Shown here piece by piece: positions 54,957-64,000 of a DNA stretch of 64,000 nt. Under the pieces are notes generated by a model that was not told the DNA's origin, made no database searches, and saw only the letters and a program-made list of their open reading frames with translations. The number at the start of each line of letters is the position of its first letter. The first letter of the stretch is position 1. The stretch comes from Eucommia ulmoides. Taxonomy: Eukaryota; Streptophyta; Magnoliopsida; Garryales; Eucommiaceae. The stretch spans positions 558,001-622,000 of the forward strand of contig JAENRU010000432.1 of NCBI GenBank assembly GCA_016647705.1. The letters run 5' to 3'. Position numbers and translations under genes: made by a program.

Positions 54957-56945
54957 ATGGGGCATCACTCATGCTGCAACCAGCAGAAGGTTAAGAGAGG
55001 GCTTTGGTCTCCTGAAGAAGATGAAAAGCTCATTAGATACATCACCACTTATGGCTATGGCTGCTGGAGTGAAGTCCCTCAAAAAGCTGGTCTCTCTCTC
55101 TCTCCCTCTCATCATTTAAAACATTTTGATTTGGTCTCTTAAATTAGTTTTTACTTGCGTATTAATCTCGCATGTGGTCATGTCTGCGTAATATTAGTTA
55201 TACTCGTATAATATTTGTTACATCTAATAAATATTTACGCAGAAGTTAGATATATGTAGCTGCGAGAGTGCAACGCGTGTATTGAGTTTTCCGCCTTTTT
55301 CTTTAATGCTCGACATTAAAACACAAGTTGCAATTGGTGACTTTTTTGAAATTAAGAATAAAATAAGAGATTTACATATATATATATATATATACATTTT
55401 AATATATTTTTTTGGAATTTTTAGGGCTTCAAAGATGTGGAAAGAGTTGCAGGTTGAGGTGGATCAATTACTTGAGGCCTGATATAAGAAGAGGAAGGTT
55501 TACAATGGAGGAGGAGAAGCTAATTATCAGCCTTCATGGGGCTGTGGGCAACAGGTTTTTATTTATTTATTAATTATTTTATTTAATATATTTAATTAAT
55601 TCTTTTCATTATAAATCAATATAATTAATACTATTATAATATTATCATAATTCTACAATCTAATTCCACTTGCATTTCTTTTAATTGTCATTTTAGGCTA
55701 TTTTATTGTGGGAAAACTAAATTAAAAAATAATATTTATTTTTTATTGATTTATATATATTTTTTAATAATTTATCCAAATAAAAGTAATTTAAAAAAAT
55801 TAAATGCTTGCAAATTATATAACGAAAAATAGAGACAACAAACGTGATCGTTTGGTACCGACATAGTGTGGCTCAAGCGGCAAAACACACTTGAGTTAAA
55901 ACAATTGAAAAATCTCCACAAGGTCAATAGTTCGAGTGAACGGAAAAACACTTGTTGGGAGGGGCAGTCATGGAACCCTGAACAAGATTGGTCTCACATC
56001 TTGTGTGGGTGTGGGGACACTCGTGAGTATACCCAAAAAAATGTGATAGTTTGGTGGGGCCAAATTGAAATTTTTTATAATTCAAATACCAAAATGGAAG
56101 TTATGATAAAGTGACCTAAATTTATTAAATGTGTATAACTATAAGTGTACATAAGTTGTTACAATGGCTATTTCAAGAGGTTGAAATAATTGTTTTCAAT
56201 TTAAAATAAATAAATAAAAAATTAATGCCCACACTTTTCAAAATTGACATTTTATTATTATTATTATTATTTGTTTTATGCATTTGAAAAAATATAATTT
56301 TGAAAATAGTATTTTTTTTTTTTTGAAATACTGTGTAGATGGGCTCATATAGCAAGCCATTTGCCCGGGAGAACAGATAACGAAATCAAGAATTATTGGA
56401 ACTCGTGGATCAAGAAGAAGCTACGAAAACCTCAAACACCTCGAAAAACTACTACCCCCAAAACTGATTGCATTTCGCAGTACACTACTACTCACAGTAC
56501 AAACCAATCAGATTTTCTAGACAAAAAATCTGGCACAGAGCCATCAATTCAAGAAAAAACTATATTTCCTTCTTCCAGGCCTTTATTTATGTTTGACACC
56601 GGTCCAGTTTCGCTCAATGATACGATCAACGAGAACAATACTGACCAAATAGAGATTAATATTCAACAGCAGATCGGTTTAAATTATGACGTCTGGCAAA
56701 TAAATCAAGATCAAAGCCAAGAATTACTCTACGTCGAGCCTAATATTTATTTGCCAGAATTTGTGGAGAACATGGAAATGCAATGTTGTGGTATGAGTCA
56801 ATGGGTGGAAAGTCAACCAAGCCAAGGCTATGAAGAACTATTTTGGGATCAAACTCAAGAAGGACTACCACTAGATGGGAATGAAGTTGGAACAATTCCA
56901 TCAAATATGGAAGCAATTCTATCTTCTTATCCTTCATCTTTATGA
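54957..56945 (+). CDS. MYB103: R2R3-MYB transcription factor, MYB103 type
   Basis: Three exons, 54957-55089, 55425-55554 and 56339-56945, join to 289 residues; the intron positions are the standard ones of R2R3-MYB genes. R2 runs about residues 14-61 ([20 protein letters not shown] with Trp spacing), R3 about 67-112 ([20 protein letters not shown], then [19 protein letters not shown]). The first residues, [17 protein letters not shown], are those of the MYB103 clade. Arabidopsis MYB103 acts in secondary wall formation (lignin, ferulate 5-hydroxylase control). The C-terminal part (from about 120) is Thr/Asn/Gln-rich and acidic, an activation-type region, shorter than in Arabidopsis. Intron 2 contains a SINE. 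Role transfer is by homology recalled from memory. Confidence 0.94.
55861..56042 (+). mobile_element. tRNA-derived SINE, copy 2, in MYB intron 2
   Basis: GTGTGGCTCAAGCGG (A box), AGGTCAATAGTTCGAGTG (B box) and a GAGTATACCC end followed by A-rich tail match copy 1. The flanks GTGATCGTTTGGT (55844) and GTGATAGTTTGGT (56043) form a target duplication with one difference. It lies in the same orientation as the gene. Confidence 0.85.
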
Positions 56946-57544
56946 TTTTTATTTTATTTAGAAGAAGGGCAATATTGTCTTTTTATCATCTCTAACTTAC
57001 AAAGAATTGTTTGTTTGTTTGTTTTGGGACAATTTTGTTTTTAATGTTTCATTGATGAGAAAATCAACCAAGAAAACTTTGTTCTTTTAATTTTTATTTT
57101 TGATTAGATTTTATATATATATATATATATATTATTTTATTTTTATTTTAGAATTGACTTAAATCTCAAATTGGTTTCAACACTGTCTAAATCACTATAT
57201 AAGTACAAAAAATAATTATACTGACACCATATGATTTTAAATTTGAATCTTCTAACATAATATCATAATCAAGAGTATGACAATTTGTCTCTCATTCTCT
57301 TATAATCAAATCATCTGTCCAAATCGGAATATGCATATTCTCATTTTTTTATTTTTTTTTCCAAATCAAAGAAATTTCATTAAAATACACATGAAAAAAC
57401 GACGTATGTAACAAAAACTGAAAAATTATTAAAGAACATTCTATATATTAACTTTTTTTTTCTAAAAAAAATTTAAAATTGTTGTACTACATAAAAGTCA
57501 TAATAAAAAACATTATGATAAATTTTCTAGTACAAACATTTAGT
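56946..57544. other. MYB 3' flank, no gene seen
   Basis: AT-rich DNA with a TA microsatellite at 57113-57130 and (TTTG)n near 57008. No coding region or named repeat. Confidence 0.5.
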
Positions 57545-57715
57545 GTAACGTAAGTGGTAAGATCCGTTTGAATTAAAACAGTTGAGAAATCTCTGCAAGG
57601 TCAGGAATTTGAGCATGCGAAAAAACACTTGTTCGGAAAGACAATCAAAGACTCCGAACGAGATTAGTCTCACACCTTGTATGGGTGTGGAGACATTCGT
57701 GGATATACCTAATAA
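57545..57715 (+). mobile_element. tRNA-derived SINE, copy 3
   Basis: TAACGTAAGTGGTAAGATCC, GAGAAATCTCTGCAAGGTCA, GTCTCACACCTTGTATGGGT and GTGGATATACC follow the same order as copies 1 and 2, with an A-rich tail. The B-box region (GGAATTTGAGCATG) is more eroded. No clear target duplication was seen. Confidence 0.75.
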
Positions 57716-57829
57716 AAAAATTATTAAATTTGTAAAATAATGTGAAAAAAAAGTATAAAAAATAAAAATATATAATTCATAACGCAGCCCGAACGTTCAG
57801 GAACCTTCTCACTCCCCTGTTCTCTCTCT

Positions 57830-57955
57830 TCGACTCCGGCAAGCAATCTCAGGTGCGAAAATCTCTCTCTCTCCCTCTCTCTCTCTCTCTCCGACTCCGG
57901 CAAGCAATCTCAGGTGCGAAAACCTCTCTCACCGACTCCGACGAGCAATCTCTCT
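57830..57955. repeat. Tandem copies of a 31-bp block in the leader of the small gene
   Basis: CGACTCCGGCAAGCAATCTC followed by AGGTGCGAAAA occurs at 57831 and 57890, with a third partial copy (CGACTCCGACGAGCAATCTC) at 57931, separated by CT repeats. It probably lies in the 5' leader of the gene at 58043. Confidence 0.75.
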
Positions 57956-58042
57956 CTCTCTCTAAGTTGGGTTTTTGTGCATAACAGAGATTGATAATTG
58001 GAGGTTGATTAAAGAATTCTCTCTCTCTCTCTCTATATATAT

Positions 58043-59286
58043 ATGCGTGGAATTGCATCGATAAAGCTAGCGAAGAACAAATTCAAGTCCTTCGCTGTGC
58101 AAAGATCATGGGGTAATTTTATAATTTCCCTTTCTTTTATTAACTACAAAAACAGAATTGTTCTCAGAAATTTGTTAGTGTTTGTTTATTGTTTCTTGTT
58201 TTTCGTGTTTCTATTCTTGGAACAAAAAAAAAGTTAAGGTGGTGTTTGGTTAGTGTTTCTGCATTTCTGTTTCTATTTTCAATAAACTGGGATGAGAATT
58301 CTATTTCGTTTTAAAGTAATTCGGGGTGGTGGTGGCATCATGAGAATTGTTTCGTGGGAGTGAATGGGAATCAACATTTTTTGTTTCTCATATTTTTAAG
58401 GAATTCGGGAATTACTTCCAAGATTTTGGAAACAAAAACGTCTTTTACCAAACACATTTCTGTCCATTAATACAAAACGGGAACATAAATCAGAGAGAAC
58501 GGAAACAATAACCAAACGGGGCCTTGTTTACCAATTTTGTTTTCTCTTTTTGTTTGTTTATGTTCCCCAAAAACCAAAATTTAGGGGAAAAAAAAATGTT
58601 TCTGTTTTGTTCCCAGTTTGTTTTTTAAAGCAAATTTCTTGGAACAAAACAAAATTGTTCCAAAAAATCTCAATTTCTACTCCATATGTCAGGAAACAGA
58701 AACAAAAATCTGAGAACAGAAAACTAACCAAACAGCACCTGAAATTTTTTTGTTCTGAGAATAGAAACACAAAAAACAAGAAACAATAAACAAAAACAAT
58801 TCTTATAGCCTGAAACTAATCAAATTTCACCCCCCCCCCCAAGTTTTTAATATTTCTATTACTACCCTATAATTTTTTAATTTATTCAATAATACCCTCG
58901 ATTGTATATAATTTGCATTAAAAAATTTAATTCAGACCTTTAAATTTTAGTTTTTTAACCCAATTTTTCAGCAATGTCACCTAAAATCGCGAAAATATAC
59001 ATGTTAAAGAGTCCGAAATGCATTTTTTTTTTTTTTTTCAATATTGAATAAACATGAATTTTTTCCTGAATTATTGATCAATTTTCCATATATATATATA
59101 TATATAGTGCCAAGTATAACCCCAAAGAAGCAATCAAATAAGAATGGTGGTGAAGAAATTACAAAGGAAAATGGGGATCCAATTGTTGCATTCAGCAAAC
59201 CGCCGCCGTTTCCACCCGTTCTCGGACCATTACTTGCTCTCTCTTTGTTCCAAACATGGTCTTACCGGGGGGATAACAACGAATGA
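58043..59286 (+). CDS. Small conserved-looking protein, 82 residues
   Basis: Two exons, 58043-58112 and 59108-59286, joined by a GT-AG intron that restores the frame. The N-terminus MRGIASIKLAKNKFKSFAVQ is basic, without acids, and could be a mitochondrial or plastid presequence. The middle (KKQSNKNGGEEITKENGDP) is charged, and the end holds KPPPFPPVLGPLLALSLFQT then WSYRGDNNE, a proline-rich turn followed by a short hydrophobic stretch. I do not recognise a named family and assign no function. In favour of a real gene are the CT-rich leader, exon composition much less AT-rich than the surroundings, and a splice-joined frame. The intron is almost entirely nested transposons. Confidence 0.7.
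58143..58803. mobile_element. Nested MITE stack in the intron of the small gene
   Basis: An outer element is split into arms: 58160-58232 (TTTGTTTATTGTTTCTTGTT, GTGTTTCTATTCTTGGAAC) and 58748-58800, the inverse (GAGAATAGAAACACAAAAAA, AAGAAACAATAAACAAAAAC). Between the arms sit a Harbinger-like MITE at 58239-58523 (GGTGGTGTTTGGTTAGTG ... ATAACCAAACGGGGCC), related to 11576-11972, and a fold-back GGGAACAGAAAC type at 58525-58738 ending ACTAACCAAACAGCACC. At least two insertions therefore struck the loop of one palindromic element. Confidence 0.7.
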
Positions 59287-59309
59287 CGGGTAATTTTTTT
59301 TTACTTAAG

Positions 59310-59570
59310 GGTGCGTTTGGGTAAGAGATTTTTGAAGAAAGAATTTGATTTGAAAACGGGATTTGTATGAAATTCTTAACAAAATTGCTTAAGGGTACGT
59401 TTGGGTGAAATCAAACCCCTTAATATTTTTTAAAAAATTGAAAAAAAAAACTCGAAATCAAATACCTCATCCAAACTCACCCTTACGGAAATTTGTTAAG
59501 AAAATCTTAGAAATCCCTCTTTTCAGATCGAGTTTCTTCTTCAAGTACCTCAGCCAAACACGCCCTAATG
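59310..59570. mobile_element. MITE with GTGCGTTTGGGT ends
   Basis: AAGGGTGCGTTTGGGTAAGA pairs with CCTCAGCCAAACACGCCCTA, and an internal second start (GGGTACGTTTGGGTGAAATC) pairs with CATCCAAACTCACCCTTACG, so two related elements are nested or tandem. It lies 24 bp after the small gene's stop. Confidence 0.65.
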
Positions 59571-59824
59571 TTTTACTACATGTTGAAAAACTTCGATATG
59601 AAAAGTAGTAACTTGTAAATATTTCTAAATAAACCTGAAATTAAATTCCAGGTGTTGATGTAGAATGCCAAAATCGGGCTTATAAACGGGCCGAGCGCCA
59701 CATTGTAGACCTTGACCATTTTCTCTAATATCTCTTGATGACTCTCTAAGAACCCTGCGTTTAACAGTAATCTTAGCTTTATATATATATATATATAGTA
59801 AGAGAGAGAGAGAGAGAGAGAGGT

Positions 59825-60130
59825 TTTTGCACTTTGCACCCTTTTAGTTTTGGAAAAATCTCATTTTAGTCCCTGCACTTTCAATTTAAACACTAAATTG
59901 TGTTTAATGAATTCACCCATGTGGTTCCAAAACAGTAACTCCATAATTTTTTCTGATGGAAATGAGCCACGTGACAAACACGGAATCACCCACGTGGTTA
60001 AATTCCATCATAAAAAATGACGGAATGATTGACTCGACATGATTTGGACACTTGAAGGTTTAATGTGTTCAAATTAAAAGGGCGGACTAAAGTAAGATTT
60101 TTCTGTAACTACAGGAGTGCAAAGTAAGTC
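59825..60130. mobile_element. Palindromic MITE ('CACTTTGCACCC' family), copy 2
   Basis: TTTTTGCACTTTGCACCCTT at the left and ACAGGAGTGCAAAGTAAG at the right are inverted. The centre has CATAAAAAATGACGG and CACGTGGTTAAATTCC blocks also found at 22205 and 62870. A GA microsatellite precedes it. Confidence 0.7.
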
Positions 60131-60219
60131 GAACAAATGCTTAGTTGTTGTTGTTTAGGAGTACAAAAAGCGCTCTCTCTCTCTCTATATATATATATAT
60201 ACACACACAATGTTGAGGT

Positions 60220-61775
60220 TTAGGATATGAACATACACTCGGTTGTCTTCGGGAATGCATCGAAGAGCATAGTCACGATTTGTAAGAGAGTCTGAAACAT
60301 GAGTTTAAGTCAGTTAGATTGAACGTTTTTTGAGCGATCTGTTTGGTTATGTTTTTGAAAACGGCTTTTGAAAGCACGTTTTCGAACAGCCCCCTACCGA
60401 TTCATAGATTTCAAAGAAGCTTAGGGGCTTACCAGTACCATACCGCCCGGTTTTACTGGCGATTCAGCGATGATTTGCGCTTTCCTGCGATTAAATACTA
60501 ATTAGAAGCTTAATATATAGATAGAGAGAGAATCCATATAATCCATATATAGAGAGGGAGAAGGTTGATAATACTTGATGATTAGTCTATCTCCTGACAC
60601 TGAAAATTGGTAGAAGCTCCAGCCTCTGGTGAAGGGGATCTTCTTCTTCTTCCACTCTGCATTCAAAAGTTATTCGGGTTAATTGCCGCGTTTACCCCCT
60701 CTTGTATTTTGGTTTTGTTTTATTTTAATCCCTATACTACGGATCGTCTTTATCTACTCTTGACTAAAGGGAGAAATTCATATTTTATTAAAAATTATAT
60801 ATATATATATATATATATTTAAAGTACGGAGGGGGGATATTTATAAAACAAATTTTGGGAACAAAAAAAATTGTTCCAAATTTTCCATTTGGACCGTTTC
60901 TTCTCTATTTCTTTTCCATTTATAGAAACAGAAATTTCAGGAACAAAGTAGAATTGTTACAAGATTTCAGTATTTGTTCCATTTTTTTTTGGGAACATAG
61001 ATTTAGTGTTTTTGTTCCCAGATGTCTGTAAAAAGGGCAGCCGGGAGCTACAAAACTCCCGTTCCCAGATTTCCGTGTTATCCCAAATTTTCGGAACAGA
61101 CACAAAATATGTGCATTTAGAAAAAAAAAAAAAAAAAAAAATCAGGGTACAGAGATTTTTCCATGATTTTTGAGAACAGAAACAGTAAACATATAAGTAT
61201 AGGAAATTACCCAAATGCCAGTTCAGTCCAGCCATAAGCTCATCATCCCCTTCACAAACATGCTCTATACCAAACTCCACATTCTCCCCCATACATGTCA
61301 TTAGCTTCACCAAAAAACCAAAAACCTCCTGCAAATGGGTTCAAACAAAAACAGCCCCTTATATATATATATATATATATAATCAATAATTAAAAAAAAA
61401 TGATACCTTTTTTCCTTGTAAAGGTTTAGGAAAACTCAAATCCTCATAAAAACAATCATTGGAGATCAACTTGAGCAATTCGCTTGAGTTTTTCTCATTG
61501 ATGTAGCCATAGAATTGCTTGATTGTGTCTGAAGGAGAGAGAGAACTAGGATTTATGCTTGAAGAACTCATCAATGACACGATTTGGGGAGATCGATGAT
61601 GTCTTGATGTTGTATTGTTGTTGTTGTCCCGTCTCTTGATGCTTGTTTTTTTGAATTCCACATGCTTGATTGTTCTTGTTGAAGGCAAGGAGATAAATGA
61701 AAGGCTTTTTCTTGTATTTGGACATATATTTTGCACTAATATGGGTTGTTCCGGGAACAACCTTGTCGCGTTCAT
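60220..61775 (-). CDS. NTF2/SnoaL-like fold protein, probably plastid-targeted
   Basis: Five exons in coding order, 61407-61775, 61211-61328, 60575-60656, 60433-60484 and 60220-60291, join to 230 residues. The first 70 residues are rich in Ser, Thr, Arg and Asn with almost no acids (RTIKHVEFKKTSIKRRDNNN), a likely chloroplast transit peptide. From about residue 80 comes an NTF2-like cone fold: SDTIKQFYGYINEKNSSELL, CFYEDLSFPKPLQGKKEV, ENVEFGIEHVCEGDDE, GLNWHLGEWKKKKIPFTRGW and a closing KKAQIIAESPVKPGGMVL. Plant relatives (At1g71480-type) are annotated only as NTF2-family proteins, so substrate and reaction are unknown. Intron 2 holds a MITE. Finding all five exons in phase makes the gene model firm. 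Confidence 0.88.
60840..61200. mobile_element. Fold-back MITE in intron 2 of the NTF2-like gene
   Basis: Inverted GGAACAAAAAAAATTGTTCC, TTTGTTCCCAGATGTCTG and GGAACAGACACAAAATATG phrases belong to the GGGAACAGAAAC family. A poly-A tract at 61118-61140 and ATTTTTGAGAACAGAAACAG mark the right part. Confidence 0.6.
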
Positions 61776-62869
61776 TGTTTAGTAAGAACAATTTTAGGAG
61801 AAATAAGATTTCATGTGTGTGCTTGTGTGTGTTATATAATATACACACACATATATATATTATTATATGCATACATATGTTGTGGATTATGTATGGAGAC
61901 AAAGAATATTCAATGATATTGCTTGCCTTGATGTGGAATTAAAGAATGTTTTGCTTTATTACATGATCATCACCATCTTTGTCATAGGAAGAACATTTCT
62001 TTGTACCAAAAACAAAAACAAAACCGAAACCGATGTTCTTGTTGTGTTTTGAGGTTAAAATTTACTCTTCGACCACATTATTTTTTGATTTTTTTTTCAA
62101 CGACCCCCTGCCCCCCTCCCCTTTTTTTTTCCCAACTGTTAGTCTTGAGTGATCGTGATTTTAGAACGTTAAAAAATATAGATGCTCTTTGTTTACGCGT
62201 TTATTCAGTTGATTTCTTTAAATATTTTTCATATTTTGATTTTTTTTTTAAATAATTATTTGTGGCAGGGTGGGATCATTAATCACTGCCAAGGAGAATA
62301 TCGAGGAGGCCGGGCTTCTTGTAAATATTTTTCGGTGTTCTTTTTTTAAGAGACTTTAAATGTATCGTTTGCTTTGGTTTGTGGTTGTCTGGATATTGTA
62401 GCTCTCATCAAGGTGAAATGTGTAGTTGATGTTAACTATATTGAATTTATCGAGTTAATATCAACTAAATATGATATTTGTATTTGATGAGGCCATTGGT
62501 GGTGGTAGTAGGTTGCAATTTGGTGGCCGGAGTTGTGCAGCTAGCAGCATAGCGACCGAGGTTTGTAACGAGTGAGGATAGAGTGACGGAGGGTTTCAGA
62601 TAACGTTACCTAATGATTAAAAATTAACCCGGAAATAAAATAGTAAGGACTGAAAAATAAGTTGTTATAAAAATTGACGACTACATACTTATGTCATATT
62701 TATGTCCATGGCTGCCTTCCTCTTCTCCTCTTCTTCTTGTTCCTTGATCTTCTACGAATTGGGATCTGTTCAAGAAAATAATAATTTATTAAATTAAACT
62801 TCAAAACTGAAAAAAGAAAACTTGGGAGGGATAAATTGAAAATGAGTTAAAGTGTGATGGAATAAAGTG
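61776..62869. other. Spacer between the NTF2-like and PPR genes, no gene seen
   Basis: Positions 61820-61865 are CA and TA repeats just upstream of the NTF2-like start. Positions 62490-62600 are a GC-richer patch (GGTGGTGGTAGTAGGTTGC, GGTGGCCGGAGTTGTGCAGC) that may be transposon debris. No coding region is supported. Confidence 0.45.
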
Positions 62870-63190
62870 TAATTTTCTCCAAAACTTAAATCATGAGAAT
62901 GCTTAGCAGTTTGGGATGGAATAAAGTGTAAAGTGTAATCTTCCTTTCAATTTGAACATATTAGAGTAGTATTAAACCCGTTGTTATTTTTTACGACGGA
63001 ATTCACCCATGTGAATGATTTTATGTCTGACAGATGATTGATTTTCGTTATAAAAAATAATGGAGTTATCAATTTGCATTGACTTGACACGATTTGAATA
63101 TTTCAGGATTTAATGTATTTAAATTAAAAGTACATGAATTAACATGGGATTTCTTCAAAACATCAGGGGTGCAAAGTGCAAAAACATCTA
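62870..63190. mobile_element. Palindromic MITE ('CACTTTGCACCC' family), copy 3
   Basis: The right end ATCAGGGGTGCAAAGTGCAA, the centre TTGACTTGACACGATTTGAA and GACGGAATTCACCCATGTGA match copies at 22205 and 59825. The left end is partly duplicated (GGAATAAAGTGTAA occurs twice, at 62862 and about 62918). Confidence 0.65.
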
Positions 63191-63489
63191 TATTTTTTGA
63201 AAATTGAAAGAAGTAATTTGGTTTTAATTTGAAAAAAAAAATATAAAACAGAAAATACTCATCGATAATATGTGAAAATTGGAAAATAAAATTAATCTGA
63301 ATAAATGAAATTTGATATTAAAAAAAAAAAAGATAATGATAATAATATTTATTGGATTAGGCATATCATAGAGTAATATAAAGAAAAAATAAATCAATTT
63401 TTTTTTTTTTTTGAAGTAATAAAATATAATTTTATTTTTTGACTTGTGTAGTTAAAAAAAATAGTATTTGAATTATTTGTTTTCAAAAA

Positions 63490-63763
63490 CACAACCAAAC
63501 AGCCCCTTGGAAAGCCAAATGCAAGAGATTGAAACAAAACCTGGTCTCAGCCTCGTTTGTGTTTCGGTTCCCAGTTCGGCCTCGTTTTGTTTGGTGTTTT
63601 TTGTTCCCAAATTTCTGTTACTGTTTCCGATTCAGCAACGTTTCTTTTTGTTCTGCTCCCATATGTCAAGAACAAATTTCTAAGAAAATAAAAGATTTGT
63701 TTCCATGTTTCTATTTTTGTTCCCTGTTTTTCTGGGAAAAGAACAGAAACAAACATCATAACC
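63490..63763. mobile_element. Fold-back MITE next to the PPR stop codon
   Basis: ACAACCAAACAGCCCCTTGG, TTTTTGTTCCCAAATTTCTG and GAAAAGAACAGAAACAAAC belong to the GGGAACAGAAAC family. It abuts the PPR stop codon, so it may form that gene's 3' untranslated region. Confidence 0.55.
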
Positions 63764-64000
63764 TCATTGAAGCAGCACCATCTCGTCCTCTTCATCATCA
63801 AACTCTACCATCTGCTTCTTCAAGTTCTTCAAACACACAAAAACACTTTCACTTTCACTTTCACCTGCAAAAAAATACCGAATCGACCCCCCAATTTGAA
63901 TCCAACTCGCTCCCGGCCCCTTAAAAATATCCCTTTCCTTCATCTCCCTTCTCAATTCCCCCACCAAACCCCACATCCCAACCGATGCATACAAATTTGA
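63764..64000 (-). CDS. PPR protein, E-type C-terminus (partial)
   Basis: The reading frame is open from the window edge to a TGA at 63764-63766, giving 78 residues of C-terminus. SNLYASVGMWGLVGELRREM then KERDIFKGPGASWIQIGG is the E motif of PLS-class pentatricopeptide repeat proteins (family pattern: LSNxYA ... W ... VRxxMKxxGxxKxPGxSWIEV), followed by an E+-like SIRYFFAGESES and an acidic end (FDDEEDEMVLLQ). Such proteins bind organellar RNA, often to specify C-to-U editing. The protein ends without a DYW domain. The 5' part lies beyond 64000. Confidence 0.85.
   Translation of the reverse strand, partial: SNLYASVGMWGLVGELRREMKERDIFKGPGASWIQIGGSIRYFFAGESESESVFVCLKNLKKQMVEFDDEEDEMVLLQ

Overview
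This 64-kb window is nuclear DNA from a flowering plant, almost certainly a core eudicot. It carries intron-rich genes with GT-AG introns, very AT-rich spacers, and many MITEs, LTR fossils, LINE and SINE relics and long microsatellites. All genes were assembled by joining exons across splice sites by eye, and each joined reading frame closes without an internal stop.

Layout. Positions 1-6655 are a tandem satellite (unit about 178 bp, roughly 37 units). 6941-10443 (+) is the meiotic gene SPO11-2 with an E2F-like site before its ATG. 11380-20125 (-) is a nuclear/nucleolar-type G-patch protein gene whose introns are loaded with MITEs and a LINE relic. 20126-36414 is a 16-kb gene-poor stretch: a long-inverted-repeat element, MITEs, a SINE with clear target duplications, three diverged LTR fossils, a Copia-type fossil and an array of palindromes. 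36415-40109 (+) is a type-1 ACC synthase (ethylene biosynthesis). 40110-43273 holds a MITE with a GC-rich hairpin core and a MITE-in-MITE insertion. 43274-49704 (-) is an organellar monodehydroascorbate reductase (15 exons, one GC-AG intron, with satellite units in an intron). 49705-54956 is repeats and AT-rich spacer. 54957-56945 (+) is an R2R3-MYB of the MYB103 type. 58043-59286 (+) is a small 82-residue protein gene with nested MITEs in its intron. 60220-61775 (-) is an NTF2/SnoaL-fold protein, probably plastid-targeted. 63764-64000 (-) is the C-terminal end of a PPR protein (E-type motif) running off the window.

The genes are individual eukaryotic transcription units, not an operon. From memory of the Arabidopsis map, MYB103 (At1g63910), MDAR6 (At1g63940), the G-patch gene (At1g63980) and SPO11-2 (At1g63990) lie in the same order, so the window looks like a conserved block expanded by repeats, with an ACC synthase between two of its members. 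I found no new multi-gene system. The most unusual content is in the repeats: the satellite and its intronic outpost, a Harbinger-like MITE family with an expanding GC-rich core, the SINE family, and several nested or palindromic elements.
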